DNA from: Acidimicrobiia bacterium | Lineage (GTDB): Bacteria > Actinomycetota > Acidimicrobiia > IMCC26256 > JAMXLJ01 | Length of the DNA: 64,000 bases | Assembly (NCBI GenBank): GCA_035651955.1 | Contig: DASRES010000042.1 | Coordinates: forward strand, 1 to 64,000 | Direction: 5' to 3' | In this document: one piece after another, positions 57,545-64,000 of the stretch | Numbering within the stretch: the stretch's first letter is position 1 | Layout: each line of letters begins with the position of its first letter | Translations under genes and position numbers: made by a program | The notes under the pieces: model-generated | Seen by the model: only the letters and a program-made list of their open reading frames with translations | What the model was told of the DNA's origin: nothing | The model's database searches: none

Positions 57545-58957
57545 ATGCGTGCAGCCGCCGAGTACCTGGAGTCGCTCCGCGACGGTCGTGTCGTGCACTA
57601 CCGCGGGCGCCGCATCGACGACGTCACCAAGGAACCCGACCTGCGCGTGGCGATCGACATGGCCTGCATCGACTTCGACATGGCCGAGGAGCCCGAGCAC
57701 CGCGACTCGCTCGTCGTCGACGACGACGACACCGGCCGGCCGATCGCGCTGCTGTACCGGATCCCGCGCTCGCCCGAGCACCTGCTCGCCCGGTCCCGTG
57801 CGATCGAGCTGACGACGGCCCGCGCCGCGGGCATCCCGCCGCTGATCAAGGAGATCGGCACCGACGCGATGTTCGCCCTCATGCGGGTCCTGCAGGGGGA
57901 GCCGTACGAACGGGCACGGGCGCTGTACGAGCGGTGCCGCGACAACGACCTCGCCGTCGCGGTCGCGCAGACCGACGTCAAGGGCAACCGCGCGGTCGGG
58001 CCGACCCAGCAGGCCGACCCGGACCTCTACGTCCACGTGGTCGAGGAGCGTCCCGACGGGATCGTCGTGCGCGGTGCGAAGACGCACACGTCCGCGAGCG
58101 TGAACGCGAACGAGCTCATCGTGCTCCCGACGCGTGCGATGGGCCCCGGCGACGAGGACTACGCCGTCGCGTTCGCGACGCCGCTGGACGCACCGGGTCT
58201 CTCGCTGTACGTGTCGGGCTACAGCGCGGGTGAGCGGGGCGACTTCGAGTTCCCGGCGTCGTCGCGCTCGAAGATGCTCGAGACGCTGACCGTCTTCGAC
58301 GACGTGTTCGTGCCCTGGGAGCGCGTCTTCCTCTACAAGCAGCCCGAGCTCGCCGGTCCGGTCGCGCTGTCGTTCGTCGAGTACCACCGGTTCACCGCGG
58401 TCAGCTACAAGCTCCCGTTGCTCGACGCGTTCGTCGGCGGCGCGGCCCGCATCGCGGACATGAACGGTGTCGGGAAGGCGGGTCACATCCGCGACAAGCT
58501 CACGCACCTCATCACGTTCTCCGAGACGGTGCGCGGGCTGACCGAGCTCGCCGCGATCCGCGGTCGCCGCGGCGACCGCGACGTCTGGTATCCCGACCCG
58601 CTCACGACGAACATGGCGAAGTTCACGTTCGCGTCGGGGTACCACGCCGCCGTCGAGATGGTGCAGAACTGCGCCGGCGGTCTCCTCGTGACGGGTCCGT
58701 CGCAGGCGGACTGGGAGTCCGACGACATCCGCCCCGTCCTCGAGAAGTTCTACGCGGCCGCGGCGCCGGCGGAGGAGCGACTCCGGCTCATGGCCCTCCT
58801 GACCGACCTGACGGCGCGCGACCTCGGCGGCTACCACGCTGTGCTCGCGGTGCACGCGGAGGGCTCGGTCGAGGCGGAGAAGATGGCGATCCTGCGCGCG
58901 TACGACCCGCGCCGCGCGTACCGCGTCGTCAGCGAGCTGGCGCACCTGTCGGGCTGA
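57545..58957 (+). CDS. HpaB-family (4-hydroxyphenylacetate 3-hydroxylase-like) flavoprotein
   Basis: 470 residues with the acyl-CoA-dehydrogenase-like fold of the HpaB family. Recognisable segments are RVVHYRGRRIDDVTKEP at the N-terminus, AVGPTQQADPDLYVHVVEE, GIVVRGAKTHTSASVNANEL, and NCAGGLLVTGPSQADWES. The related 4-hydroxybutyryl-CoA dehydratases bind a [4Fe-4S] cluster by Cys near residues 99 and 103. No Cys occurs there (LIKEIGTDAMFALMRV), so a flavin monooxygenase or FAD-dependent hydroxylase role is favoured. A separate flavin reductase would be needed; none is adjacent. Substrate is unknown. Confidence 0.8.
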   Translation: MRAAAEYLESLRDGRVVHYRGRRIDDVTKEPDLRVAIDMACIDFDMAEEPEHRDSLVVDDDDTGRPIALLYRIPRSPEHLLARSRAIELTTARAAGIPPLIKEIGTDAMFALMRVLQGEPYERARALYERCRDNDLAVAVAQTDVKGNRAVGPTQQADPDLYVHVVEERPDGIVVRGAKTHTSASVNANELIVLPTRAMGPGDEDYAVAFATPLDAPGLSLYVSGYSAGERGDFEFPASSRSKMLETLTVFDDVFVPWERVFLYKQPELAGPVALSFVEYHRFTAVSYKLPLLDAFVGGAARIADMNGVGKAGHIRDKLTHLITFSETVRGLTELAAIRGRRGDRDVWYPDPLTTNMAKFTFASGYHAAVEMVQNCAGGLLVTGPSQADWESDDIRPVLEKFYAAAAPAEERLRLMALLTDLTARDLGGYHAVLAVHAEGSVEAEKMAILRAYDPRRAYRVVSELAHLSG

Positions 58958-58966
58958 GACTCGCCC

Positions 58967-60175
58967 TCAACCGGCGGCCGCGAGCTGCTGGTCGGTGTGG
59001 CCGGCGTGTGCCGCGTGCGCGTGCTGGCAGTCGCTCGCGGGCAGGCTCGCCGGGATCGGTGTCCCGTCGATGACGTGGAGCGCGACCGCCGCGCTGTCCT
59101 CGAGCTCCGCGAACGGACCGCACGGGTTCGCCGTCACCCAGACGTGCAGCATCGGCGGGAGGACGATGTTCGTCCCGCTCGTGCACGCGGTGCCCCCGGC
59201 GGGGATCGCGCCGATCTCGTCCATCGACCCGTCCCAACAGAGGTCCGGGTGCGTGTGCCACGGCGCGCCGCCGACGTCCGGGACGCTCGCGAAGCTCGTG
59301 CCCCACGGCGCGATGTACATCACCGACACGAGATGCAGACGTCCGGCGCGGTCGCCGACGTAGACGAGCGACTCGGGATGCTGCGCGTCGAGCGTCCCCG
59401 GGCCGGCGACGAGCGTCCAGTTGACGAAGTGCTCGAACGGCCAGTCGCCGACCCAGCGGTACCCGTCGGCGAGCGCGGTGCGCGCATCGGCCCAGCGCAG
59501 CGCAGCGGCGCGCGTCGCGGTGATCAACGCCTGGGGATCGACCTTCGGTCCGGTGGTCGGGACGATCTCGTGGCCCGCGTGCGGATCCGCGCCGGGGTCG
59601 TGGCCGGCGGCGAGGTGCGCGGCGTGGTCGTGCGCAGCCGCCGCGGCGGCGGCCGCGCCGGTGCTCGCACGTGCTGTGGACGCCGAACGCGCGCCGGGAT
59701 CCTTGGCGTGCAGCGCGACAGCGGTGAGCGCGACGACCACGACGGTGCAGCCGAGCGCCGAGCGCAACGGGAGGTCCCGGTAGCTCGCGAGGAACGACGA
59801 CGGGCCCAGCAGGTACACGCACGACGCGACGAGCCCGACCTCGAGCGTCACGCACAGCAGATCGCGCGCGCCGACCCGTTCGGCACCTTCGATGCCCGGC
59901 AGACCCGCGGTCCTGCTGACGACATACGCGACGAGCACGGCGCCGTTGACCGCGATCGCGATCCACAGCACGCGCGCGTCGGTCGTGCGGAGCACCGCGA
60001 GGGACCACGCGCCCTGGACGATGGCGACGGCCGCGAGGAGCGCGACGAGTGTCGGGTTCCCGGCGTGTCGCGTCGTGGCGGCCGCGTGGACGAGTGCCGC
60101 GCCGAGGGACAGCGCCGCGAGCGCCGGCGGCCAGCCCGGCCCGATCTCGCTCGCGTCGCGCCGGCGTTCGTCCAT
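58967..60175 (-). CDS. Histidine-rich membrane protein of unknown function
   Basis: 402 residues. Four or five N-terminal helices (about residues 16-150) are followed by an Ala-rich linker and a His cluster AHDHAAHLAAGHDPGADPHA at around residues 185-204, then a soluble domain of about 190 residues. In that domain WHTHPDLCWDG and VTANPCGPF stand out, with several Cys and His that could bind metal. A second His-rich tail QHAHAAHAGH ends it. I do not recognise the family. The clusters suggest copper, zinc or cobalt binding on the outer side. It is ten bases before the next gene on the strand. Confidence 0.6.
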   Translation of the reverse strand: MDERRRDASEIGPGWPPALAALSLGAALVHAAATTRHAGNPTLVALLAAVAIVQGAWSLAVLRTTDARVLWIAIAVNGAVLVAYVVSRTAGLPGIEGAERVGARDLLCVTLEVGLVASCVYLLGPSSFLASYRDLPLRSALGCTVVVVALTAVALHAKDPGARSASTARASTGAAAAAAAAHDHAAHLAAGHDPGADPHAGHEIVPTTGPKVDPQALITATRAAALRWADARTALADGYRWVGDWPFEHFVNWTLVAGPGTLDAQHPESLVYVGDRAGRLHLVSVMYIAPWGTSFASVPDVGGAPWHTHPDLCWDGSMDEIGAIPAGGTACTSGTNIVLPPMLHVWVTANPCGPFAELEDSAAVALHVIDGTPIPASLPASDCQHAHAAHAGHTDQQLAAAG

Positions 60176-60184
60176 CGCGGCGTG

Positions 60185-61612
60185 TCAGGCGGCCTGTTCC
60201 TCGTCCTCGCCCGGCGGGGCGAAGTTCTTCGCCATCCGCTCGAGGAACGTCCCGCGCCCGAACAGCGCGCCGATCGCGTCGTAGCCCTCGCGCCGCCTCC
60301 GCCACAGCGCGTCGGCGAAGCGCGGGGTGAGCAGGTTGCGCAGCGGCAGGTAGCCGATCTCCCACACCATGACGAGGCCCCAGAACGCCAGGTCCTGGCT
60401 CGCACCGCCGGGACGCAGATGGGTCCGGATGCGCATGGAGCCCTGTACGAAGTGCGTGATGCGGTTGTCGATCGCGTCGGCCAGGACGCCTTCGGGGATG
60501 CGGATGATCGCGGCGGCGTCGTCTGGTGGTGTGCGCAGCGCGAGCACGCGCGCCTTCGGGACGTCGAGCGTCCAGAACGGGCGGGCACCCGCGGACGGCA
60601 CCTCGAAGACGATCGGACGCGTCACGACCTTCTTGCGCACCGGCAACGGCAACGCGCGCGCGAACGACTCGAAGTAGTCCGCGAACGTGCGGAAGTCGGG
60701 ATGGCGGTTCCGCTCCTTCTCGTCCTGCCGCTCGATCGTCGGCGTGATCCGCTCGATCTCGCGCTGGAGGAGGGGCTCGCGGTCGCTCCACCAGTCGTCG
60801 TCGGCCAGCTGGAAGCCGCGGTTGCGGTCCCACGAGTCGCCCGGGTTCATCTCGACGAGCTCCGTACGACCGAGACCACCTTCCTTCTCGACGAAGCGCG
60901 CGAGCTCGCGCGGCGTGACGATGTGCTGGTTCAGGTCGCGCGTCTCCGGGTGGAGGAACGCAACGAGGCTCGCGAACGGGATCGCGTAGCGGGGCTGCAG
61001 GTGGCGCGCGACGTCGACGAAGTCACGCATCGGGGTGTCGCGCGTGACGAGCTGGAGGTCGGCGGGGTCGTCGGCGGTGTAGCAGTACGGGTAGCCCTGC
61101 GCCCACGAGAACGTCTTCAGCATGAAGGTCGGCCGGCCGTAGTCGTCGAGCACCTGCTGCAACGAGCGGCCGCGGATCTTGCAGTCGTTCACGTCCACGA
61201 TCACGGCGTCGCCGGCCTTCACGACGAGGGCGGTGTCGTCGAACCCGTACTGGTAGGTGCAGATCTCGAGGTCCTTCCCGAGGACCTGCCGGTGACCGTG
61301 CGGCAGCTCGGTGACCCGGTGGAACCCGAGGCGTCGCAGCTCGCCGCGCATCACGTCGACACCGAAGCGGCCGACGTAGACGTCGACGTCCTTGTCCATC
61401 TTGCGCAGCGTCGGGTAGTGGAAGTGATCCGGGTGGTGGTGGGTGAGGTAGAGGAAGTCGGGGTGGAGCCACGACTGGTCGACCTCGCCGATCGGGGGGT
61501 AGTGCCACCACGACCGCCAGCCCACCGACCCGAGCAGCCACGGGTCGACGACGAGCGTCCCCGCCGCGGACTCGACGCGCAAGCAGCTGTGCCCGATGAG
61601 GGTGAGGCGCAT
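60185..61612 (-). CDS. MBL-fold metallohydrolase related to CMP-sialate hydroxylase
   Basis: 475 residues. The first half is a metallo-beta-lactamase fold: LIGHSCLRVESAAGTLVVDPW, SWWHYPPIGE, and LTHHHPDHFHYPTL, the HxHxDH metal motif. The SWWH-PP stretch and the long C-terminal half resemble the MBL part of CMP-N-acetylneuraminate hydroxylase (CMAH), but the N-terminal Rieske domain of that enzyme is absent. Homologs are often called MBL-fold oxidoreductases. The substrate is unknown; a nucleotide or lipid-linked sugar is possible because a methyltransferase and GT4 gene precede it. The start shares one base with the upstream stop (TGATG). Confidence 0.75.
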   Translation of the reverse strand: MRLTLIGHSCLRVESAAGTLVVDPWLLGSVGWRSWWHYPPIGEVDQSWLHPDFLYLTHHHPDHFHYPTLRKMDKDVDVYVGRFGVDVMRGELRRLGFHRVTELPHGHRQVLGKDLEICTYQYGFDDTALVVKAGDAVIVDVNDCKIRGRSLQQVLDDYGRPTFMLKTFSWAQGYPYCYTADDPADLQLVTRDTPMRDFVDVARHLQPRYAIPFASLVAFLHPETRDLNQHIVTPRELARFVEKEGGLGRTELVEMNPGDSWDRNRGFQLADDDWWSDREPLLQREIERITPTIERQDEKERNRHPDFRTFADYFESFARALPLPVRKKVVTRPIVFEVPSAGARPFWTLDVPKARVLALRTPPDDAAAIIRIPEGVLADAIDNRITHFVQGSMRIRTHLRPGGASQDLAFWGLVMVWEIGYLPLRNLLTPRFADALWRRRREGYDAIGALFGRGTFLERMAKNFAPPGEDEEQAA

Positions 61613-62424
61613 CACGCGGGAGCGTAGGGCTCGCGCGGGGCCCGTGCGACGGCGAACAGGACGGGGGTCGTCTCGGTGATGTCGCGCGTCGGGAAGAAGT
61701 GGCTCTCGTCGAGACCGGAGCCGACGCCCGAGCTCGACCCGCCGAGGACCCGGTACACGACCGGGAGCGCGCGCTCGTAGGTCCAGACGTACGCCTTGCG
61801 CGGGATCTTCTTGCGCAGCTCGAACCGGTCGAGCTTGAGGATCCGCTCGCCGCTGCTGCGACGGGCCGCGAAGTCGGCCCGGATCGCGTCGTCGCCCTCG
61901 AGCCCCCACAGCTCGACGTCGGCGAAGAACAGACCGAGCAGCGACGTGAGCTGCTCGGGTGTGAACAGATACACGTGGAACGGGTTCTCGAAGTCGGCGG
62001 GGGCGTTCGGCGTGATGACGAACGCGCTGCCCGTCGGGCGCAGGACGCGCGCGAGCTCGGCGACGTGGGCCTCGGGCGCGGTGAAGTGCTCGATGATGTG
62101 GGATGAGCAGATCCAGTCGATCGACCGGTCGCGCACGCCGAGGCGCGCGCCGTCCATCCCCGTGAAGCGCACCGCGGCGTCGCGGCGGCCGCCCGGGCCC
62201 CACTCGTGACCGGCCTCGACGGCCGTCGTGGCGTCGTAGTCGGCGCCGATCACGAGGCGTCCGTCGCCCTGGAGCCGGGCGGTCTCGTCGCCCACGCCGC
62301 AGCCGACGTCGAGGACCGTTCCGGGCCCGAGCCGGGCGATGACCTCGCGGTAGCCGGCGTCGTGCAGGGCCAGGAGCGAGTCGGGCGTCGCGCCCTGCAT
62401 CGGCCGTTCGCCGGTGAGCTTCAT
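61612..62424 (-). CDS. Class I SAM-dependent methyltransferase
   Basis: 270 residues from ATG 62424. LDVGCGVGDETARL is motif I, IGADYDATTAVEAG the acidic loop, and ICSSHIIEHFTAPEAHVAEL motif II with the IEHF sequence typical of methyltransferases of glycan loci. GSAFVITPNAPADFENPFHV follows. The C-terminal 80 residues (EGDDAIRADFAARR onwards) may bind the acceptor. It is head to head with the GT4 gene (97 bases apart) and coupled to the MBL-fold gene. Confidence 0.8.
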   Translation of the reverse strand: MKLTGERPMQGATPDSLLALHDAGYREVIARLGPGTVLDVGCGVGDETARLQGDGRLVIGADYDATTAVEAGHEWGPGGRRDAAVRFTGMDGARLGVRDRSIDWICSSHIIEHFTAPEAHVAELARVLRPTGSAFVITPNAPADFENPFHVYLFTPEQLTSLLGLFFADVELWGLEGDDAIRADFAARRSSGERILKLDRFELRKKIPRKAYVWTYERALPVVYRVLGGSSSGVGSGLDESHFFPTRDITETTPVLFAVARAPREPYAPA

Positions 62425-62476
62425 GGCACCTCGGGGTTGTGCGCGCGGAGCGGGGCGACCGTGGCGGGAGGGTGCG

Positions 62477-62482
62477 TACACT
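62477..62482 (+). promoter_or_regulatory. Putative -10 box in the repeated 16-base element
   Basis: TACACT opens the second copy of TACACTACCGGCCCAT (62477-62492). Transcription from about 62491 would give a 31-base leader containing GGGAGGGATC before GTG 62522. Confidence 0.5.
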
Positions 62483-62521
62483 ACCGGCCCATTCGTCCGG
62501 CGCCGAGCGGGAGGGATCAAC

Positions 62522-63712
62522 GTGACGGACCGGTCGACCGGCTCGGACGTCGCCAAGCTCGGGGACCTGGCGGCCGAGGCGGGCCTCCATCGCGTGGCCA
62601 TCCTGGCGTGGCGCGACCTCGACGACCCCGAGGCGGGCGGGAGCGAGGTCCACGCGTCGACGATCGCGAAGCACTGGGCCGAGGCGGGCCTCGAGGTCAC
62701 GATGCGGACGTCCTTCGCGCCGGGCCGGCCCCAGGTCAGCTGGCGTGACGGCTACCGCGTGATCCGCAAGGCGGGCCGCTACATGGTGTTCCCGCGCGCG
62801 GCGTTCAGCGAGATGATGGGCTGGCATGGCGGGCGTGACGGCCTCGTCGAGATCTGGAACGGGATGCCGTTCTTCTCGCCCGTGTGGGCGAGGACGCCGC
62901 ACATCACGTGGCTGCACCACGTCCACGGCGTGATGTGGGACATGACGCTCCCGCCGCGCCTCGCACGCGCGGGCAAGACCATCGAGTCGCGGCTCGCGCC
63001 GCCGCTCTACCGGCGCACGCCGGTCGTGACGCTGTCGGAGTCGTCGAAGCACGAGCTCGTCGAGGACCTGCACTTCAAGCCGAGCCGCGTGACGGTCGTG
63101 CCGCCGGGGATCGACCCCCGCTTCACGCCGGGCGGCGAGAAGGCGCCCTACCCGCTCGTCGTCGCGGTCGGGCGCCTCGTCCCCGTGAAGCGCTTCGACG
63201 TGCTCGTCGCGTCGCTCGTGGAGCTGAAGCACCGCCATCCCGGCCTGCGCGCGGTGATCGTCGGCGAGGGCTACGAGCGCGAGCGGCTCGAGTCGCAGCT
63301 GCACGAGGCGATGGCCGAGGAGTGGATCTCGCTGCCCGGCCACGTCGAGGACGACGAGCTCGTCGACCTCTACCGGTCGGCATGGGTTCTGGCGAGCGCG
63401 TCGGCGCGCGAGGGCTGGGGGATGACCGTCACGGAGGCGGCCGCGTGCGGTACGCCGTCGGTCGCGACCCGCATCCCGGGCCACCTCGACTCCGTCGCCG
63501 ACGGCCGCAGCGGGCTGCTCGTCGACGGGCCCGATCACCTCACCGCGTCGCTCGACCGCGTCCTCGGCGACGCCGACGAGCGTGCGCGCCTGTCGGCGGG
63601 CGCGCTCGAGCACGCGCAGCGCTACACGTGGTCCGCGACGGCACTCGGCACGTTGGAGGTGCTCGCGCGCGAAGCGATCCGCCTCCGCGGGCGTCGTCGC
63701 GTCAACACGTAG
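62522..63712 (+). CDS. GT4-family glycosyltransferase
   Basis: 396 residues from GTG 62522 with GGGAGGGATC upstream. The N-terminal domain has DPEAGGSEVHASTIAKHWAE, a GT4 acceptor-side motif, and WLHHVHGVMWD. The C-terminal domain has VAVGRLVPVKRFDVLVASL and ASAREGWGMTVTEAAACGTP, the E-x7-E nucleotide-sugar site of retaining GT4 enzymes. It adds a sugar from a nucleotide donor at the cytoplasmic face. The reading frame is also open upstream from 62414, but that would run through the promoter element. Confidence 0.85.
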   Translation: MTDRSTGSDVAKLGDLAAEAGLHRVAILAWRDLDDPEAGGSEVHASTIAKHWAEAGLEVTMRTSFAPGRPQVSWRDGYRVIRKAGRYMVFPRAAFSEMMGWHGGRDGLVEIWNGMPFFSPVWARTPHITWLHHVHGVMWDMTLPPRLARAGKTIESRLAPPLYRRTPVVTLSESSKHELVEDLHFKPSRVTVVPPGIDPRFTPGGEKAPYPLVVAVGRLVPVKRFDVLVASLVELKHRHPGLRAVIVGEGYERERLESQLHEAMAEEWISLPGHVEDDELVDLYRSAWVLASASAREGWGMTVTEAAACGTPSVATRIPGHLDSVADGRSGLLVDGPDHLTASLDRVLGDADERARLSAGALEHAQRYTWSATALGTLEVLAREAIRLRGRRRVNT

Positions 63713-63732
63713 CGACGGGCTCGCCCGCCCGG

Positions 63733-64000
63733 TCAGCGCGGGCTGCGACAGAGCAACAGCAGCGTGACGTCGTCGCGGAGGCGGCCCATCGCAGCCGTCT
63801 CGAGCTCCTCCATCAGGGTCTGCACGACGCCGTCCGCGTCGGCGCAGCCGCGTTCGCCGATCAGTGAGACGAGATGGTCGATGGGCGGCTGGTCGAGCGC
63901 GACGTTGCGCGGATCGGTCAGCCCGTCCGTGTAGATCGCCAGCGCGGCGCCGGGCGCGATCGTCGTCGTGTCGGTCGTCCACGAGCTCAGCAGCGGGCCG
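63733..64000 (-). CDS. SpoIIE/PP2C-type serine phosphatase, C-terminal part
   Basis: The frame is open to the window edge; about 88 codons before the stop are seen. LAIYTDGLTDPRNVAL and GRLRDDVTLLLLCRS are the last two motifs of the SpoIIE/RsbU-type PP2C phosphatases, with the metal-binding Asp residues. Such proteins dephosphorylate anti-anti-sigma factors and often carry GAF, PAS or response-regulator domains, which would lie beyond the window. Confidence 0.8.
   Translation of the reverse strand, partial: GPLLSSWTTDTTTIAPGAALAIYTDGLTDPRNVALDQPPIDHLVSLIGERGCADADGVVQTLMEELETAAMGRLRDDVTLLLLCRSPR

Noticed and set aside
60185-63982. Open minus-strand frame of 1265 codons
   Set aside because: Upstream of 61612 it runs out of frame through the methyltransferase and antisense to the GT4 gene with low-complexity Arg-rich text. 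The MBL-fold protein starts at 61612.
1-64000. CRISPR arrays, insertion sequences, transposases, integrases, phage genes, replication origin
   Set aside because: None was recognised on reading both strands; repeats seen are short inverted repeats near starts and the paralogous genes listed.

Overview
This window reads as chromosomal DNA of a high-GC actinobacterium. The evidence is strong G/C bias at third codon positions, F420-type luciferase-like monooxygenases, a DUF1360 protein, actinobacterial TAnnnT -10 boxes placed 7-9 bases before start codons, and GTG/ATGA-type stop-start overlaps. I would guess the Acidimicrobiia or a neighbouring class, but no marker gene here fixes the taxon. Coding density is very high and no gene-free stretch exceeds about 190 bases.

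Region 1 (1-23.4 kb) is mainly catabolic and redox. It holds luciferase-like oxidoreductases, a class II aldolase with a 2-hydroxyacid dehydrogenase, a crotonase coupled to a thiolase-like protein, a glucuronokinase-like GHMP kinase divergent from a GH36-like hydrolase, and a long minus-strand unit: AMP ligase, TetR, four subunits of a 2-oxoacid:ferredoxin oxidoreductase, and an acyl-CoA dehydrogenase. A second AMP ligase and an IlvC-like protein follow on the plus strand, then a peroxide-defence module (Fur-type regulator, rubrerythrin, DUF3501) and a dUTPase. Several divergent promoters carry clear inverted-repeat operators.

Region 2 (23.4-25.2 kb) is a decay patch. An alpha/beta hydrolase carries an in-frame amber codon, then comes an intact tRNA-Gly(GCC), then a beta-propeller gene that lacks its 5' end and needs three frame changes.

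Region 3 (25.3-57.4 kb) is a large cell-envelope glycan locus. It has eight or more polytopic GT39/GT-C-like transferases, a YfhO-type protein, two AT3 acyltransferases, DPM1-like glycosyltransferases (one with DUF2304, one fused to a methyltransferase), a UDP-galactopyranose-mutase-like flavoprotein, a PIG-V-like mannosyltransferase, a DUF3473-like polysaccharide deacetylase, and a GNAT-like protein. At its centre, at 38.2-42.8 kb, lies a five-gene CDP-3,6-dideoxyhexose cassette (RfbF, RfbG, RfbH, an RmlC-type epimerase, an SDR reductase). The RfbH iron-sulfur cysteine spacing C-x57-C-x-C-x7-C is complete. The layout resembles the ascarylose pathway, without a visible E3 reductase.

Region 4 (57.5-64 kb) holds an HpaB-family flavoprotein, a His-rich membrane protein, a CMP-sialate-hydroxylase-like metallo-beta-lactamase-fold protein, a methyltransferase, a GT4 glycosyltransferase and the end of a SpoIIE/PP2C phosphatase.

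My best candidates for something new are: the four GT39 paralogs sharing a Cys-pair signature (C-x3-Y-x-G-x3-G-x4/5-C) beside the dideoxyhexose cassette; the twin 21-bp-phased operators on the TetR/oxidoreductase promoter; the shared TGAC-N6-GTCA operator of two other divergent promoters; and enzymes that kept their fold but lost catalytic residues (thiolase-like, AMP ligase K-to-Q, SGNH domain).
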